From: Hedera helix
Taxonomy: Eukaryota; Streptophyta; Magnoliopsida; Apiales; Araliaceae
Direction: 5' to 3'
Length of the DNA: 64,000 bases
Assembly: GCA_947179155.2 (NCBI GenBank)
Contig: OX359273.1
Span: 40,942,523 to 41,006,522 of the forward strand
Position 1 is the stretch's first letter; the number at the start of each line of letters is the position of its first letter. The notes beneath the pieces were generated by a model. The model worked only from the letters and a program-made list of their open reading frames with translations. It was not told where the DNA came from and did not search any database. Below are positions 1-11,514 of the stretch, piece by piece. The position numbers and the translations under genes are program-made.

Positions 1-400
1 GAGTTAAAATTGTTGTATTGCAAAGTAAACCAATTTTAATAGAAATAAAAGTCCAAAATATATTTCATAAATTGGCTATATATGATTGATTATCTATTGA
101 CACAAATTTCTCCTTTTTTAATTGTTATGATTACAAATGACAAAATATCAATCATATACATAAGCCTGATTAAAGCAAAATTAAAGAAAATAATAACAAT
201 TTTCGGGGATATTTGCAAAATTTGTTTGTGGCGTAACATACATGGTTATATGATGATGCATGAAGGTTATTTTAACCATGTGTAGGACACGTTATATTTT
301 TGTTATTTTAATCCTATCTCCACTTCGTACGTGACCCAACTTGCAAGTATGGACTCCTAGTCATTCAAACCTTACTCTCTTTCAACCCACCTTTAAAAAT
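1..400. other. AT-rich spacer, no gene seen
   Basis: Low-complexity AT-rich DNA with stops in all frames. Only very short open frames without any recognisable domain are present. It ends at the MITE that begins at 401. Confidence 0.6.
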
Positions 401-669
401 CACTACAAGAAAAGTAATTATTTTTTACCGACATAAATTTTATCAAAAATAAATTATTTTTGACAAAAAGTATAATATCGACAGAATTCATCATAAAAAA
501 TATAACATTGACAAGAAAAATAGGCCTACTCCGAAAGAATAAACCTATTTTCGATGGACTTATTCCCGACTCGATTATTTACCACCGAATTTTCGACAAA
601 AAATTCTGTTAAAAATAAATTATTTTTGACAGAAAATACCGTCGAAAATAATTTTTTTTTCTTGTAGTG
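401..669. mobile_element. CACTA-like MITE (269 bp)
   Basis: The ends are inverted copies: CACTACAAGAAAA at 401-413 and its complement ending CTTGTAGTG at 669. The interior has several inverted copies of a TAAATTATTTTTGACA-type motif, as in subterminal repeats of CACTA (En/Spm) derivatives. There is no coding capacity, so it is a non-autonomous element. A 3-bp target duplication is not evident (AAT before, AGT after), so the flanks may have drifted. Confidence 0.8.
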
Positions 670-1254
670 AGTTAGATATACAAGGGGAGGGGCTAGAGTT
701 TATATCTATTGACACTAAATTATATTTGTAACTGATATGATACTATCCCTTACACTTTAATATGAAGTTCACATTAGTAATATTGATATCTTATATCAAA
801 TTTAATCAATCAAATAAAACATTAATTGACTTTTTTTAATTTTTGTATTTTTTCTTAAAATGTCAATTCGTGTAGGGTTGACATTTACATTCTCTCCCTG
901 TGCAAATGTCTTGGAGTTGTTAGCAACCAACTATATGTGAACATTCTTGTGAAGCAACACTATTTCAACTATATGCTAAAAGTTGGTATTAAAATTTCGT
1001 GTTCAACATACAATATTTTTGAATAAAGGAAGGAATAATTTCCCTCCACATAAATTAAAACACTGGTCAAGTTGAACGAGGAAGATTTATGGCTTAAGAT
1101 GGTCCAATCAAACCGTAGACGTCTACGCATGAATATCGGTGCTACAAAGTGGAAAGCAATTTTAATATTTCAAGACTTCTTCTTCTTTACAAGAGTATAT
1201 ATTTTCAAACATTCAACACTTATTTAAGATTTTTGTAGGAGTATTAATATATAT
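670..1254. other. AT-rich spacer, no gene seen
   Basis: No ORF of note, no domain and no RNA gene recognised. Short AT-rich simple sequence only. Confidence 0.55.
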
Positions 1255-1590
1255 TAAAATTTAATATTTTTATAAATTATTTTAATATTTTCACAAGATC
1301 AAATGTGATTCACTTAAGAAAATATCAAATTAACTTGTAGAAATTTCAATTCTAATATAAAATTGATATTTCTACAAATTAATTTGATATTTCAGCAAGA
1401 TCAAATGGGTCTCAATTGTGAAAATATCAAATTAACATGTGAAAATATTAATTCCTTATATATTCCCATGTTTATTAAAACCGATTTGATATTTTCGCAA
1501 AAACAAATTAGATCCATTTATAAAAATATTAAATTAACTTGTAGAAATATCAATTTTTTTATATATTCTCATATTTTTTAAAACCGATTT
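1255..1590. repeat. About three tandem copies of a ~102-bp AT-rich unit
   Basis: The anchor TCRCAAGATCAAATG recurs at 1291, 1392 and 1495 (the last diverged), a spacing of 101-103 bp. Each is followed by an AAATATCAAATTAACTTG-type block and a run ending in TATATAT. The short open frame across it (1363-1581) is only repeat sequence and is not a gene. Confidence 0.7.
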
Positions 1591-2313
1591 GGGTACCTCC
1601 AAATTACTAAGGAGAAAACCAATATTATTAATTTAACAAAGAAAATAAAATAAAAAGCAAGGGCTTAAGATTTATGTTTGAAAAATAAATCAGTTTACCT
1701 TCATATAACTAGTTGAAGTCCAAGTCGTTGGTCTTTCAAATGCAAATTAAATAAATAAACAATTTAGGGTTGGTTAACGATTACATACGGGAATAATAAC
1801 GTTTTAATTACGATTTGGCATTTTCTCTCTCTCTTCCCACTTTTGGTGGGAAAAAGAGAATTAGTGTGTGACCTTTTGACTAAAGGGAACCCCCTTGTCC
1901 TCTTAACCAACACCATACATTCTTAATGGTAGGTAGGTCCAAAACTCACAAGTTCAATAGTTTCCGCGCCAAATTGTGGATACTTTGAACTAAATGATTT
2001 CCAAAGGAAATTGGATGCTTCTGATTCTGTTTATATATGCATATAAAGGTACGATTCAAATTAAGTACGTGTATAAGAGATCGTATTGTTGAAATTAAAA
2101 TTTTTAATTTATCCAATATTATTAATGATGGATGATATTTATTTATTTATTTAAAATTTAGACCTCATATTTTTTGCTAAACATTTTTTTTATAAACAAT
2201 TAAAAATATATTTATTAGAATAATCTCTCTATTTGTATGTATATATATATATATATATCATAGAGTACTCAATACATTGATTATAATATAACTTTTACAT
2301 CGTTTTAGGAGGA
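1591..2313. other. AT-rich spacer with short AT microsatellite
   Basis: Contains an (AT)n run near 2240-2260. No gene seen. Confidence 0.55.
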
Positions 2314-2564
2314 TCGATCCTTAGTGACCGGTCTAACTTTTTTTCTTCTTCTCTCTTTTGACTCTGAAATTATTTATAATATTTATTCTGACAATTTTAT
2401 ATATATAATTTAGTGATTTAAGTATAATTTTAATACATGTAAATAACAATTTGTACAAAAATTATACCTAAATCACTAAATTATATAAAAATAATTATCA
2501 AAATAAATATTATAAATATTTAAAAAAAAAAAAAAAAAAAGTTGGACCGGTCGTTAGGACCAAT
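2314..2564. mobile_element. Foldback MITE (~250 bp)
   Basis: Terminal inverted repeats around GACCGGTCTAAC (2325-2337) and GTTGGACCGGTC (2541-2552) enclose a nearly palindromic interior: the AATTTAGTGATTTA block near 2410 is mirrored near 2470. The whole segment would fold into a long hairpin. It has no coding capacity. The superfamily is not clear because no target duplication was found. Confidence 0.7.
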
Positions 2565-3195
2565 TGCATAAGACTTTATGATAACTTTTTGAAATGGTCA
2601 AAAGCTAACAAAATAATTCCATGAACGTGTAACATAATTATATCAGCAGGGTTAGAATTATGAGCACATTGATTTGTTATCAATAAAGTAGGGGTGAAAT
2701 TACCTATTATTAATTTTTTTTATTTTCTTATATTGAGATATATAGCGACGATTTTGGAGTTATGACGATGATATGTTTCATTGTCATAGTTTTTTTTTTA
2801 AATCTACGGCGACGGGACATATCATCATTATAAATCTTAAAAATCGTGACTAAAAGTTTCGATACAGAGAAACAAAAAAAAATAATAACAAATGATCTGA
2901 GTCCCAACAAAGTATGATTTTGTGAGCATAACGGTACACATTATTTTAATAACGAATGCGTATGGTTCAAGATCCTATCTACATAAAATTCAGTCGGATT
3001 AGTATCAAAAAGGTCGTAAATGATAACTGATTTTTTTTTACCTGTTTGCATTCGTATACAAAAAAAAAGAGGATATTATTTATATTCAAAATAAAATAAA
3101 TATATTTATATTTGATTTTAAAATATTTCTAAATAAATAAATATAATATAAATACAAACATATTCATATTTATTAATAGTTAATTAAAATACCAT
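2565..3195. other. AT-rich spacer, no gene seen
   Basis: No coding region or RNA gene recognised. It ends at the 9-bp target duplication of the MULE (3196-3204). Confidence 0.55.
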
Positions 3196-3204
3196 ATAAC
3201 GATA

Positions 3205-3450
3205 GGGTTAAATAACTTTTACATCATTGTACTCGACCTTGATTTTCAAACACATCATTGAATTAAATTTTTTCACAATCGAGTCACTGAACTGAATATT
3301 TTTTATAAAACGTTACAAAATCAGTTAATATAGACAGCAAAAGAGGCACGTGCGAAGGAGCATCCCTTCACGTAATATATGTTACCATGTGGCATCCACG
3401 TTCGTGAGGGATACATCACAGTCAACATCAAAGTAAAAGACATAATAATA
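3205..3450 (+). repeat. Left terminal inverted repeat of the MULE
   Basis: Inverted match to 12224-12470 at high identity with a few small indels. It includes the shared blocks AAAACGTTACAAAATCAGTT (near 3308), GAGGCACGTGCGA (near 3343) and ATCAAAGTAAAAGACATAAT (near 3428). It probably carries the promoter of the GRF gene just downstream. Confidence 0.95.
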
Positions 3451-3570
3451 GAAAACAAATGTACACATTTCATCCAAATCAAAAACCCAAACCCAGCAGC
3501 TGAGATACAACCCGATCGCGATTTCTCTCCTAACCATCATTCATTGTACAAATCTGGAACAATTGAAGGT

Positions 3571-4332
3571 ATGAGCAGGTTAAGTGGACAAAGTTCAACA
3601 AGAAATCATCGGCAATCAGAGATACCATAGGTTGAAGGTGTTGATTACGAGTTTGCTGGAGGCCCGGTGCACTGTCACTGTGGTTTAATCGCTCCTATTT
3701 GGGAAACATGGAAAGAAGGAACACCAAATCCAGGTAGGAGATTCATGGGGTGCAGTCGATTCAAGGTATTTGGTTTCATGGGTTATACTGGATTCAGCCA
3801 ATTCTGTGTGGTTTATTCATTTTCACTTTTCTAGAAATAAATTGTTATGGGCAAGCTATGGTTTATTCTGATGTAGACGACTTAGTTTGAATTCATCTTA
3901 TTACTTTGACACAAATACATTGACCTTCTGTAATGTGGTATGACTGATGATATATTGTTGTGTTAGCCATTTATGTTTGGGTTATTTTTTTATTTGACAG
4001 GAGAAAAAGCTATACTGTGAGTTTTTCAAATAGTGTGATCCCCCATTTACAGATAGGTCAAGGGATGTAATAACCCAATTGAAGGAAAAATTAGAAAGAA
4101 GCAATGATAAAGTTGAGAGCTTGAAGGATAAAATAAAGAGAATGGAACAGGGTGAAGAACCTGAAGGAAAATTTGGAAAATAGAGCAACCAAGAAGAGAT
4201 ATTAATGCTGAAAAAGAAGTTAGCAAACTTAAGAAAGAAAATGGACAGAAATGTTTGATGGAGAAGAAGTTAGTGATTGCTGTATTTTTATCATGGCTTA
4301 TTTTGTTATTTGTGTTGAAGACAAACATGTAA
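3571..4332 (+). pseudogene. MULE-borne GRF zinc-finger / coiled-coil / membrane-anchor gene, decayed
   Basis: Exon 1 (3571-3765) opens with an ATG and encodes a GRF-type zinc finger: GGPVHCHCG, then GRRFMGCSRF, with the spaced Cys/His pattern of the family. A GT-AG intron (3766-4000) leads to exon 2 (from 4001), which completes the finger (YCEFF), then gives a Lys/Glu-rich coiled coil and a C-terminal hydrophobic segment (LVIAVFLSWLILLFVL) ending at TAA 4330-4332. This order, GRF finger, coiled coil, C-terminal membrane anchor, is common in small uncharacterised plant proteins. Lesions: in-frame TAG at 3628-3630; TAG at 4031-4033 where the family has Trp; TAG at 4181-4183; and a frameshift before the membrane segment. 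Whether it helps transposition is inference from its position. Confidence 0.8.
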
Positions 4333-4342
4333 GTTAGGGTTT

Positions 4343-4450
4343 GTTGTAACTTTGTAAGTCGGTTGTAACTTTGTAAGTTGGTTATAACTTTGTAAGTCAG
4401 TTAGTTGTAACTTTGCAAGTCAGTTGGTTGCAACTTTGTAATTCAGTGAG
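4343..4450. repeat. Tandem 19-23 bp repeat in the MULE centre
   Basis: Five imperfect copies of GTTGTAACTTTGTAAGTC-type units start at about 4343, 4362, 4381, 4404 and 4427. They lie just past the GRF stop codon, between the two convergent MULE genes. Confidence 0.8.
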
Positions 4451-4517
4451 TTTTATGGCTTATTTTGTTGTGTTGAAGACAAATATGTTTCATAGTTTAT
4501 TTCAATATGGTAGGACA

Positions 4518-4722
4518 ACATTCAACACAAAATGCCATAAGCTTCAAGGCAAGGCAAAATGCCATAACATTCAACACAAAATGCCATAAATATCAAGGTA
4601 AAATGCCATAAAACTTGTGAACATAAAATCACATAAGCCATAATATGATTTAACACAAAATGACATAATCTTCAAGGCAAAATGCCATAACATTCAACAC
4701 AAAATCCCATAAGTCATAAACC
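4518..4722. repeat. Imperfect repeats of a CAACACAAAATGCCATAA unit
   Basis: The phrase ATTCAACACAAAATGCCATAA, alternating with TTCAAGGCAAAATGCCATAA, recurs about six times with variable spacing (~20-45 bp). It lies in the central, probably 3'-untranslated, region shared by the two convergent MULE genes. Confidence 0.75.
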
Positions 4723-5218
4723 TGGTTTAGATTCAACAATACAATAGGATTATGATTAAACATTCAACCCCCCTATTTATCAGCCATAATAATCCTATAG
4801 TTTAGTACCAAAATAATTAAAAGAAGTACCAAAAGAAGTAAATTAGCTTAAGTACACTTGAGTGGGCAACCATAGTTTAGTACCAAAATAATTATCTAGT
4901 TCATCCTAATATCTACTTCTTGTCATTTGGTCTTGTCAAAATAAGTAACTGTCAGCTGATGACTTGTAATTTGCCATTTACTACTTCTTGCTTGCTGATG
5001 CCTGACTGCACAAAGAGCTGATGCATGGACTCTGGAATGATGCCCTACTTGGTGGTGTAGTTGTTGGTGGGGTATTATTAGTTACAGGTCCTTGTACAGT
5101 TGACACCCTTGGAGTTGGCATCTAAAAATTTAAGACAAAATATTTAATATCCATAAACATTAAACTGCTACAACATATTAAATATGTGATTACTCATTTA
5201 CTAAAATACTTACAAATG
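4723..5218. other. MULE centre without coding sequence
   Basis: AT-rich and repeat-like. It would hold the transposase 3' untranslated region and terminator. No further ORF recognised. Confidence 0.5.
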
Positions 5219-6750
5219 TCATTGCTCAATGACTTCTTTCATTCTTTTTCCTCTTGCCTTTGGACTCTACCTTTTCTTTCCCCTTTCCTTTGTTCTGCAT
5301 TAAATAATAAGTAGCATTAAATGTCATTCAATGGGGGTAAGTATAGCATTATTAGAAAGGAAAAATTACTGTTTCTTTGAACTTTTTCCTTTGTGTTGTA
5401 TTTGTATCTTCTGTCCCAATTGGCTTAAGTGTATAAGTGTTCTATTTGTGTCTAGGATTTCCACACAAGCCACAATGCATTTTTCTATTTTTCCTACTCA
5501 CTCTATTGATATTTTCAACACTATTTACCCCATCCTCCCACTGTTCTCTCCTTCTTAACCTCTGTGGTCTGCCCCTCAACTTCTTTGGCATAGGTGGAGG
5601 TCCCATAATGTCACATTCAGTGAAGTCCCAAAAATCTTCACCATTTAACACCTCAAGTGTATGGCTGCAAGCCTTCAAGTATGTGTCCCTTGTAAACCAG
5701 TGTGCTACATAATCAAGAGGGTCCTGATACATCTTATGGATTGCTGACACAACATGACAACAACGTATACAAGTGAGGTCCCACACCCTACATACACAAC
5801 TCCTATCTTCAAGGTTAACACAGAAAGCCCTACCTCTTTGCTTAACTTGAAACGTAATCTCACCATACCAAAGAGGTTCACAATTTGAAGAGGCTAATAT
5901 GGCTGCATCTAACTTTTTTTTGATGTGAGGACATATGAGATCATCAGATTTCAACATGGCATCCCGTTTTTGATGAATTCTAACCATAATTTGATCGTGT
6001 ATTTCATGAAGCATGTGACATAATGGCAGGTACCTACATATTGATGACAATCTATATTAAATTCATTTACAAAATTAAAATGTCTATTCATAAACATCTA
6101 AGCATTAAAGCATTTAAGCTTTAAGTTTAAGACAGTACCTGGCTCTGATGAGCCAAGCGTTAAAGCATTCAGACATGTTGTTTTCAACTGAATCAACTTT
6201 AGAATGAGTTTGGAAATAAGTTTTTGACCATACTTTAGGATCCTGTTCACTTATTTTGTCATGTACAACCATCGATAGTGTCTTAATTTCTTTCATAGCT
6301 TTCTTATATGCTGCAGGATGTGCAGCACATGCTGCTTCCTAGAATAATCTCTTTAACAACTATGAGGATAATCTTTTCCTCCAGTTACCGTAGATATGTC
6401 TTGCACAATTTCTATGTTCTGCTTGAGGAAGAAGGTCATTCATTGTATTGTTCAATCCCTAAAAGAACACATAAATTTAAAAGATCTACATCAGTAAAAC
6501 CATCTATTATTAAAAACCATCTATTATTAAAAACTGTCCATTATTAAAAACTGTGCATTATTAAAAACTGTGATCCAAGATGAAAACTAACCTTTTGCTG
6601 ATCACTGATAATTGTGTACCCACTGCCATCATGTAGGCCAAGGTCATCTTTTAACATCTCTAAAACCACCTCCAACTATCAACATTTTCACTCTCTACTA
6701 CACTCATAGCGACTGGGAATATTTGATTATTCCCATCCCTTTCAACAGTT
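5219..6750 (-). pseudogene. MULE transposase, C-terminal half (second catalytic Asp, SWIM finger, zinc knuckle), decayed
   Basis: Read on the minus strand from 6750. A catalytic-domain segment resumes directly after the nested LTR (ERDGNNQIFPVA) and reaches IISDQQK with the second DDE aspartate (GAT at 6601-6603). A canonical donor follows, then an exon with NDLLPQAEHRNCARHIYGNW. After another intron (~6050-6113) comes a SWIM zinc finger (CVCRVWDLTCIRCCHVVSAI, C-x-C...C-x-H pattern) and a knuckle-like CGLCGNPRH ending at TAG near 5442; a basic Lys-rich last exon probably lies at ~5219-5294. Lesions: a 1-nt deletion near 6660 shifts frame after WRWF; two TAG codons follow GNWRKRLSS, one replacing the Trp of an LFWEAA block. 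Confidence 0.88.
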
Positions 6751-7321
6751 GTGTGACGCCCCCAAATCTAGGCCCACACAGCCCAAACTTGAGTCGTCAA
6801 AAGACTACAACAAAATTATTACAACAAAACACAACGTACAACAATACATTGTATAATAATACACAACTAAGTCTTCACTATTATTGCCACACTATTTTAC
6901 AACACGTGAAGACTACGACAGCTATTCCTCAGACTCTCACTCCATCCCCCGGCTAGACCCTGTTACGTTTTCATCTCCTGTTGAAAAACAATGGAACAAA
7001 AGAAAGGGTGAGCTCAAATAGCTCAGTAAAGAATATCATGACTAAGATAATGACGAATAAATTATCATTAGCCTTCAACAGTTGAGTTCTTGATAGAATA
7101 CAATAGACTACAAGGTTTATATCAAAAACTGTAGTTAAATTCTTAAACAACGTTCAGATCAATAATAGCAGCGGAATGAGCAATCTATTAGAAGAATAAT
7201 GCAGACCATAATGTCCACTCGCTTCTCTTTTTAGTAAAAACATCATCAACTTTTATCATCTGAAATACCATTAGTCAAGATAATACAACTTCACAGTTAC
7301 TGGTCATAATCATGCAGATCA

Positions 7322-7450
7322 ACAGTTCATCTTTGTACTACGGGCCAAAGACATTCAATATAACACCAACGGTCATGATTATACCAGATTCAGCCTTTGG
7401 TCATAATCATACCAACCAACAGTTCATCTTTGCACTACGGGCCAAAGAGA
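7322..7450. repeat. Direct repeat of ~95 bp inside the solo LTR
   Basis: AACAGTTCATCTTTGTACTA followed by CGGGCCAAAGA at 7320-7351 recurs almost unchanged at 7417-7449, each preceded by GGTCATAATCAT. Confidence 0.7.
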
Positions 7451-8104
7451 ACATTCACCACGTGCCATAAAAGACACCGAACAGATGTATCGCCTTTAAC
7501 CTAGTATATCGCCTTTAACCTATCATCTGTTCAACAATTATATCACATCTGTGCCCCCGGCCACAGATATTCACAACAGCTTGATTCTTGATGATTAATA
7601 CAAATAACAGTGATATAAATGATGAACAGAAGAACAGGATAAACAATAAGTATCAGAAGTTTACTTTGTGCAGATTCAAATAATGTCCAAATTGCCAACA
7701 TGATGTGGAGTGAAATTTAAAAATGATATTCAAGATCCACAGTTCAGAATAACGATTACAGTTCAATAGAAATGTTCAGAAAATAGGAAGGTTCAGTTGA
7801 AATAATGGAATTCAACTATTATGGAACATATAATATTTTCAGGAATTATAGAAGCAATAGTTCCATAATAAGTTTCGATTTAGGTGTATGAAAGAAAATA
7901 ATATCCCTTACCGTAGCAGGTTTGATTAACAAAAGGTGAAGAGAATTAATATCCCTTACCATAGTAAGTTTGAATAATGGAAGATGAAAAAGATGGTATC
8001 CCTTATGAGTATAAAGGAAAATGATATCACTTACGAATATGGAATAAAAGTGTCATGTGATAATTCGTGTAGACAAATTATTTTCACAGGAGACAAATAA
8101 AAAG

Positions 8105-8284
8105 GGTTATTCACCAACAGGCGGTAATCCGCGCCATAAGGTTATTCCCATCAATTTGAATACGAATAGTTATTCACCAAACAGGCGATAATCCGCACCG
8201 TAAGGTTATTCTCAAAGATTAATAAGGAATGAATACAAAAGGTTATTCACCAACAGGCGGTAAACCGCGCCGTAAGGTTATTCC
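8105..8284. repeat. Three copies of a 64-72 bp repeat inside the solo LTR
   Basis: Units beginning (GG)TTATTCACCAACAGGCGG start near 8105, 8169 and 8241. Each ends CCGTAAGGTTATTC or similar. Confidence 0.8.
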
Positions 8285-9225
8285 CACAATTTAATACATG
8301 GAAGTAAATGGCACAAGAAAGAAACGATATTATTTTCAAGAATCAAAGAATGATAATCCCTTCAAGTAAGAAAGAAAATAATATCCATTTATGATGATGA
8401 AAAGAGTGATACCCCTTACCTTAACACGTGACTGGATATTGATTTAAATGAGATTGATCAACCTATATATTTTTAATATAATTAGTAATTACCACATATA
8501 AATTTCAAAGTGTATGATAACTCGTATAATATGAATTATCAAAATTATATATATTTAACATAATTTTTGTAGTATAATATAATAACTTTAGAATAGTTTT
8601 TAAAATAATATTTCAAAATAAATCTTCCAAAGAAAGCTTTTAAAAATGAATCTTCTAATAGAAGAGTCTTCTAAAGGAAGATTTGTGAATACCGTGAAAT
8701 ATAAGAATTTATGAAATTACTACTCTTTAATAAAAGACTTACTTGAAAAATTCCTGCACTCCTTTTGACTTTCAAACTCTCAAAATAACTTTACTATTCT
8801 CAGAGAAAACTTATAAAATTCTTATAGAAAATTTTTATGTTTTAGGTGTGATTTTTCTATTCAGCTGAACAAGTTATTTATAGGAGAAAATAAGGCACTA
8901 TGTGTGGTAGGTGAACAGAAAAAAATTCAGCAGAGGCTGTTGCGCAGCCTTCACCAACTCTTCAGCAAATTCTCACATTTCTCACATTTCATGTGGGCCC
9001 CACAATGGGTCCCACATGTTTCTTACTATTCACGTCACTATTCACGTCACTATTCACGTTACTATTTCAAATAGTAAAATTAATTATTTTATTTTTTATT
9101 TATTTAAATATTTATTTATTCTTCCTGTGAGTCCAACATATAAAATAATGTTACCACAATAATGTAAGAAACACGTTACATATTATTATTAATTTAGTAA
9201 TATAAATTATAGTATATTTGCAACC

Positions 9226-9400
9226 GTGACAATTATTAGGTTCAATAATTTTAAAAACAGTGCAACAACAATTATTGAGTCGATGATATGAAATACAGTG
9301 TAATGACAATTATTGAATCAATAATGCAAAATACTGTGTAACGACAATTATTGAATTGATAATATAAAATATTATGCAGTGACAATTATTGATGAAATGA
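9226..9400. repeat. Five copies of a ~38-bp repeat inside the solo LTR
   Basis: GACAATTATTGA-type units start at about 9229, 9267, 9304, 9343 and 9381, each followed by an ATAAT...ACTGTG(T/C)AA phrase. Confidence 0.8.
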
Positions 9401-9842
9401 TGCGCAACAGTTACGGTGTCAATTATCAGACCAATAATATGAGACACTGTGCAATACCGTGTGCTACTGTAGAGTACCGTGTGCTACAGAAAATACCATA
9501 ATTTACCGTATGCTACTATTCTTTTATCACCGGTATTTTAACAGTTAACACCGTTGACTATTTTTATTTAAAAAGGTTACTTCTGTCGTTTTCTATATCC
9601 GACAAATATTCTGTTGTGGGGTCCACAAATAATTTGTTATTTCGGCGCCGTCGTACGGCACGAATATTCCCCGACAAAACGAATATTCCCCGACAAAAAG
9701 AATATTGTCCGACAAAATAAAATTTGCACATAACATCCTTAACTTTCAATTTTGTCAATTTAACCATTTACTGTTTCAGAAAAAAATATATATGAAGAAA
9801 AATTAAATTTTGTATTTCATAAATTCGGGGTCTTACAAGTTG

Positions 9843-11514
9843 ATAACATCTGCCCTCTGCATACAGTCTTAAGAAAACAACCATCTAAACCCAATATTGG
9901 CCTGCATCATTCTTTCCATCCTTTCCTCAGTGAGTCATAACACACATAAAATCTCTTAAAATTTACCTTATCGTCGGGATTTAACCTGGTAGTTTTGAAA
10001 TCAACAGTGTTGTCCTTGTTGCTTTTGATGATCTCATATCCAAAATCCCAAACTCTCGCGTAATGTTCTTTCATCACCTTATGTATACTTACAAGTGAAG
10101 CATGTCTAACCCTTATACACTTAACTAGGCTTACGTCCAATTTCAGTTTTTGTTTAATTTCTTCTTGCATATCATTAAGCTTCTAGTTAGGATTTTTCCT
10201 AATTCTATTTCCATAATACTCAGCCAGGAACTTTGTATTAGTAAACTTATTTGCAAAATTTCTGCAACAATTATGAATATCTAATATTGCCTTGATCTGA
10301 ACTAATTCAGATAATTGCCTATGGCTAGCCCAAAGTTTCCATGGGCAACCTTTAGAGCAGTTAATACTTACTCCATCCTTATCATTTACCTTATACCACA
10401 ATTTTCTCCCATTTGTAATTGAGTAATCTAGTATTACATCCTTCAACTCTTGAACATTGACAAATATCATACCTCATTTAAGTAAAATATCCTTCTTTTT
10501 AGTGTTGGGGTTGAACACTTCAGTGGTTTCAAACTTCCTTTTTCTAACTGGAGGAGTATCAACATAACCAACATTGTCATTATCACTACTTTCGGATGGG
10601 GATCGTAGTGTATCACTATCTGCATACTCACTTTCCTGGTTAGAGTCTTTTAAATGACTTGCATTTCCATCACTATCTGCATACTCACTATCATTTTCTG
10701 CACCAGCCTCATCATCATTTTCTTCACCACTTTCTGCAGCAGTGTCTTTCTCACTTTCTTCACCAGCATCTACACTAGTCTTTTTCTCATTTCCCTCGTC
10801 ATCAGCCATATAACTTACATCTGCTTCACCAATTTCATCATTCCCAGTTATAGCACCAGTTTCATCACCATTGGCACGACCAGTAGCAACAGTTTCATCA
10901 TTCCCAACTGCACCAATATTTGTTTCATTCAAGATGTCTTCTTCTGGTTTGTCTATTTGCGCCTTGTACTCCCTACAGATCTTTCTCGCTTCTCTTAATT
11001 CTTCATCACTACTAAGTAAATTAGTATCACTATCATCACTTGTGCTGTTATCACTTATATCTTGTATCACTGTTTGCTTTTTCTTTCCCTTTTCAGTTTT
11101 CTTATCACTTTGTTGCTGCTTCTTATCCTTCACTGTAGCAGGACTCTTCGCAGGTGTGAGCACAGGGGGTTGCTCAGTATTTTTTGGGTCCAAATCTAGC
11201 ACAGGTCTTTGTACTATAACATGATCCACATATAACTCAATCAGCCTAAATGGTTGACACATCTTCACCATCTCTCTCACAGTAGCATCATCATGGACAA
11301 TCCTCACTCCATTTTCAAAAGTGTGACCATCTCTCTTAAAATACACCTGAGAACGTCTATCATAATGTAACTGGCCTATTAATAACTCTATAATACCCAT
11401 GCAAACATAGTCAGGATCAATTTTATAAACTTCTACTTGACCTCCAACATACTCATGTCGACGACAATGCTTAAACCATCCGTTGAAGTGAACATGTACG
11501 TCACACGTAGTCAT
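9843..11514 (-). pseudogene. MULE (MuDR-type) transposase, N-terminal half, decayed
   Basis: Starts at ATG 11512-11514 on the minus strand. Residues 1 to ~110 form the PB1-like N-terminal domain of plant MULE transposases (HVHFNGWF, YVGGQVEVYKID). A long Ser/Asp/Glu-rich linker follows to ~345, then the MuDR DNA-binding domain (GMIFVNVQELKDVI, CSKGCPWKLWAS, HNC) at 10470-10183, a helical block (10170-9907), and the start of the catalytic domain with ILGLDGCFLK, first Asp at 9883-9885. All pieces share one reading frame, broken only by TGA 10474-10476, TAG 10183-10185 (probable Trp) and TGA 9907-9909. The frame then runs into the solo LTR at 9837. Confidence 0.92.

Larger units (their letters stand above)
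6752..9837. mobile_element. Solo LTR of a Ty3/gypsy-type retrotransposon (3,086 bp) inside the MULE transposase
   Basis: It starts TGTGACGCCCCC at 6752 and ends GGGGTCTTACA at 9837, the TG...CA form with partly inverted ends typical of plant gypsy LTRs. It is flanked by a perfect 5-bp duplication AGTTG (6747-6751 and 9838-9842). No internal region, primer-binding site or second LTR is present, so it is a solo LTR left by LTR-LTR recombination. A GTGAGCTCAAATAGCTCAGT motif near 7008 resembles one seen in Del/Tekay-type LTRs; the lineage is inference. It splits the catalytic domain a few residues after the first catalytic aspartate. Confidence 0.93.

Noticed and set aside
1363..1581. 72-residue plus-strand frame
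   Set aside because: It runs through the 102-bp tandem repeat and encodes only repeat-derived words.
3379..3570. Upstream in-frame extension of the GRF gene from the left TIR
   Set aside because: The open stretch begins inside the TIR and shows no family similarity; the ATG at 3571 just before the finger is the better start.
10654..11224. Plus-strand open frames of 114 and 117 residues
   Set aside because: They are antisense to the acidic linker of the MULE transposase; the low-complexity Asp/Glu/Ser codons leave the opposite strand open.
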